Shown: in pieces, positions 61,978 through 64,000 of the stretch
Numbering within the stretch: position 1 is the first letter of the stretch
How the letters are laid out: each line of letters opens with the position of its first letter
From: Ehrlichia ruminantium
Lineage (GTDB): Bacteria > Pseudomonadota > Alphaproteobacteria > Rickettsiales > Anaplasmataceae
DNA: 64,000 nucleotides
Assembly (NCBI RefSeq): GCF_009728835.1
Contig: NZ_CP033455.1
Location: 1,376,548 to 1,440,547 of the forward strand
Direction of reading: 5' to 3'
Notes under the pieces: model-generated
What the model was told of the DNA's origin: nothing
Database searches by the model: none
The model's input: only the letters and a program-made list of their open reading frames with translations
Position numbers and translations under genes: made by a program

Positions 61978-62748
61978 ATGAGCAAAGTTTTTGGAATAGT
62001 AAATCAAAAAGGAGGTGTTGGAAAAACTACCACTAGCATAAACTTAGCAACAGCTTTTGCAATTGTAAATAAAAAGACACTACTAATAGATCTGGACCCC
62101 CAAGGTAATAGTAGTACTGGTTTTGGTATTACCTACCAACAAAGAATAAATACAGTTTATGATATATTAGTTAATAATATACCAGCATCATCAGCTATAA
62201 TAAAAACTGAAATACCAAATTTAGATTTGCTACCATCAACAGTAGATCTATCTGCAGCTGAAGTAGAATTAACACAAGTACAAAAAAGAGAATTTGTTTT
62301 AAAAAATTCTTTATCTGAGGTAAAAAAGTCATATGATTACATCTTTATTGACTGTCCACCATCTTTAGGATTACTAACAGTAAATGCATTAATAGCTGCA
62401 AATGCAGTTATTATTCCTTTACAATGCGAATTTTTCGCTTTAGAGGGACTAAGTCATTTAATAAAAACTGTAGAATTAATAAAGAAACACCTAAATCCCT
62501 CATTATCAATTGAAGGAATTATTCTAACCATGTATGATAAAAGAAACAAGCTTAGTGAACAAGTAGAAGAAGATATAAGAAAGTATTTAAAAGAATCCGT
62601 ATATAAAACCGTCATACCTAGGAACGTAAGATTATCTGAAGCACCATCCCACGGAAAACCTGCAATTATTTACGATTTCAAATGCGCAGGTTCTCAAGCA
62701 TACATCTACCTAGCAAAAGAAATTTTAAAAAGACAACAAAATAATTAG
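61978..62748 (+). CDS. parA: Chromosome-partitioning ATPase ParA (Soj)
   Basis: Walker-type ATPase that moves ParB-parS complexes to segregate replicated origins. The 256-residue protein has the deviant Walker A KGGVGKTTTSINLATA near 11, LLIDLDPQGNSSTGFG near 35, and YIFIDCPPSLGLLTVNALIA near 120. It lacks the N-terminal regulatory domain of plasmid ParA, as usual for chromosomal ones. parB begins 10 bases after its stop. Confidence 0.97.
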   Translation: MSKVFGIVNQKGGVGKTTTSINLATAFAIVNKKTLLIDLDPQGNSSTGFGITYQQRINTVYDILVNNIPASSAIIKTEIPNLDLLPSTVDLSAAEVELTQVQKREFVLKNSLSEVKKSYDYIFIDCPPSLGLLTVNALIAANAVIIPLQCEFFALEGLSHLIKTVELIKKHLNPSLSIEGIILTMYDKRNKLSEQVEEDIRKYLKESVYKTVIPRNVRLSEAPSHGKPAIIYDFKCAGSQAYIYLAKEILKRQQNN

Positions 62749-62758
62749 GTATACTAAA

Positions 62759-63622
62759 ATGACAAAACGACTAGGAAAAGGTATTTTTGAACTTATAGGA
62801 AACAACACCATAGAAAACAATACCAGTACTAATACTAATAATAACGTAAATTCCAATAATTACATTACAATACCAATCAATCTACTTAATCCTAGTACAT
62901 CACAACCAAGAAAAATTTTTAACAAAGAATCTCTTAAGGAACTAGCAGAATCCATAGCTAAACATGGTATTATACAGCCTATAGTAGTAAGAAAAAATCC
63001 ACATAAAACTAGCTATGAAATAATAGCTGGAGAAAGAAGATGGAGAGCCAGCATTTTAGCAAAATTAAAATCAGTACCTGTAATCGTAAAAGAAGTAACT
63101 GATAGTCAATGTTTTGAATTGTCAATTATAGAAAACATACAAAGGCAGGATCTAACACCAATAGAAGAAGCTGAAGCATATAAAAAACTCATTGATACTT
63201 TTTCTTATACACATGAAGATCTAGCTTCTATCTTAGGAAAAAGCCGAAGCTATATTACAAATATGATAAGAATATTATCATTACCACAATCCGTAAAATC
63301 AATGGTAAATGATAAAACAATATCATTTGGACATGCTAGAGCACTAGTCAACATAGAAAATGTAGAAGAAATAATACAAAAAATCATTAATTCAAACCTC
63401 AATGTAAGACAAACAGAACTACTAGTTAAAAAATTACAGAAATCAAGAACAGTTAAAGAAAATCAAACAGATGTAAATTTAAAAAAATTAGAACAATCAT
63501 TATCACAAACATTAAATCTAGATATTAAGATAAATGGCGTAAAAAACAAGGGCAACATCATTATAAAATATAAAAATGCTCAACAACTTAATTCCATATT
63601 AGAAAAGCTAAAAATATCTTAA
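62759..63622 (+). CDS. parB: Chromosome-partitioning protein ParB (Spo0J)
   Basis: parS-binding CTP-dependent clamp. Of 287 residues, a short Asn-rich linker follows the N-terminal RLGKGIFELI (the ParA-interacting peptide). Then come NLLNPSTSQPRKIFN, the CTP-binding GERRWRAS near 89, ENIQRQDLTPIEEAEAYKKL near 122, and the helix-turn-helix THEDLASILGKSRSYITNMI near 150. A C-terminal dimerisation region ends the protein. Its likely targets in this window are at 33133, 56456 and 61699. Confidence 0.97.
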   Translation: MTKRLGKGIFELIGNNTIENNTSTNTNNNVNSNNYITIPINLLNPSTSQPRKIFNKESLKELAESIAKHGIIQPIVVRKNPHKTSYEIIAGERRWRASILAKLKSVPVIVKEVTDSQCFELSIIENIQRQDLTPIEEAEAYKKLIDTFSYTHEDLASILGKSRSYITNMIRILSLPQSVKSMVNDKTISFGHARALVNIENVEEIIQKIINSNLNVRQTELLVKKLQKSRTVKENQTDVNLKKLEQSLSQTLNLDIKINGVKNKGNIIIKYKNAQQLNSILEKLKIS

Positions 63623-63761
63623 ACACATTAGTTTTACTCACATACCAGTACTCTAACATCTTCGAAAAAAACAATAACAATTTTTTTATTAAAAACACCA
63701 TAATAAAGCCAAAAAATAAAAAAACAGAAGCAAAAATAACTATTAGTACATAATATTTCAT
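63588..63761 (-). CDS. Possible small single-pass membrane protein (57 aa)
   Basis: ATG at 63759-63761 opens a 57-residue minus-strand frame with one strong hydrophobic helix near its N-terminus (VLIVIFASVFLFFGFIMVFL) and a basic, aromatic tail (KKLLLFFSKMLEYWYVSK). It overlaps the 3' end of parB by 35 bases. In layout it recalls small factors such as CcmD, but I have no motif to support that. AT-rich noise readily gives Phe/Leu-rich frames, so it is uncertain. Confidence 0.25.
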   Translation of the reverse strand: MKYYVLIVIFASVFLFFGFIMVFLIKKLLLFFSKMLEYWYVSKTNVFKIFLAFLIWN

Positions 63762-63943
63762 AAAATCAGAAGTTTATGTATGTTATAGTATTTTCAATGC
63801 TATAAATTTTACTTTTGAATAACAAAAAATACATAAGTAATTATTAGCAAACCACACATAAGCACCACGTAAAATATAGTATTATTTATAAAAAAGAATT
63901 ATCGGTGTATAATATCAAAGTTTATAACTAGTTAGATTACATA
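63762..63943. other. Short spacer upstream of rimM
   Basis: Together with 63623-63761 this makes a 321-bp gap between parB and rimM. Apart from the doubtful minus-strand frame, nothing is recognised; it should hold the rimM promoter. Confidence 0.5.
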
Positions 63944-64000
63944 ATGAATAACGATTTTATTTGTTTAGGTATCATAACATCACCTCATGGAATAAAAGGA
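63944..64000 (+). CDS. rimM: 16S rRNA processing protein RimM (N-terminal start, partial)
   Basis: ATG at 63944 opens a frame that runs to the window edge: MNNDFICLGIITSPHGIKG. The pattern (V/L)GxIxxPHGI(K/R)G is the N-terminal signature of RimM, the 30S subunit maturation factor. Only 19 residues are visible. Confidence 0.85.
   Translation, partial: MNNDFICLGIITSPHGIKG

Overview
This window is from an Ehrlichia chromosome, almost certainly Ehrlichia ruminantium (the heartwater agent). The open reading frame at 47845-48723 reads as MAP1, the immunodominant outer-membrane protein of that species. It lies in the expected locus: a helix-turn-helix gene (tr1), then a run of MAP1/P28-type outer-membrane proteins, then secA. 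The DNA is very AT-rich. By my count only about two thirds is coding, and several intergenic regions carry tandem arrays with 109-219 bp units, which also fits E. ruminantium.

Left part (1-31 kb): housekeeping genes separated by long non-coding stretches. In order they are the tail of a probable ATP synthase b-type subunit, ftsA, trkH, tRNA-Ser(GGA)-tilS-ftsH, lgt, a lineage-specific membrane protein, a CHCC zinc-finger protein, secD, pyrE with a ThiF/MoeB-type E1-like gene, recA, bioD, ftsY, icd, recJ, a CCA/poly(A) polymerase and ndk. The gaps contain three tandem-repeat arrays (units of about 219, 152 and 174 bp), a 77-bp inverted copy of part of secD, a decayed piece of lgt and extra copies of the 3' tail of the ThiF-like gene. 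They look like sites of continuing duplication and decay.

Middle part (31-51 kb): the map1 antigen cluster. Seventeen paralogous loci can be recognised. Sixteen are on the plus strand; the last (50122-50958) is inverted. Fourteen loci, including two degenerate ones (34717-35442 and 41519-42385), are packed almost end to end from 33.8 to 45.2 kb, probably as one transcription unit. map1-1, map1 and the inverted gene are separated by long spacers that contain hairpins.

Right part (51-64 kb): three small genes of unknown function around secA, one with an acidic in-frame repeat tail; a 109-bp tandem array; ftsZ; an EVE-domain gene overlapping ybeY; parA-parB; and the start of rimM. Two perfect parS centromere sites (inside the map1 locus at 33133 and in the end of ybeY at 61699), plus a one-mismatch site after secA (56456), suggest that the antigen cluster lies in the ParB-bound, probably origin-proximal domain.

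No rRNA genes, CRISPR arrays, insertion sequences or prophage genes were seen. No wholly new multi-gene system is evident. The most interesting signals are the parS site inside the antigen locus, the triplicated ThiF C-terminal tail, the secD and lgt fragments, and the acidic repeat protein next to secA.
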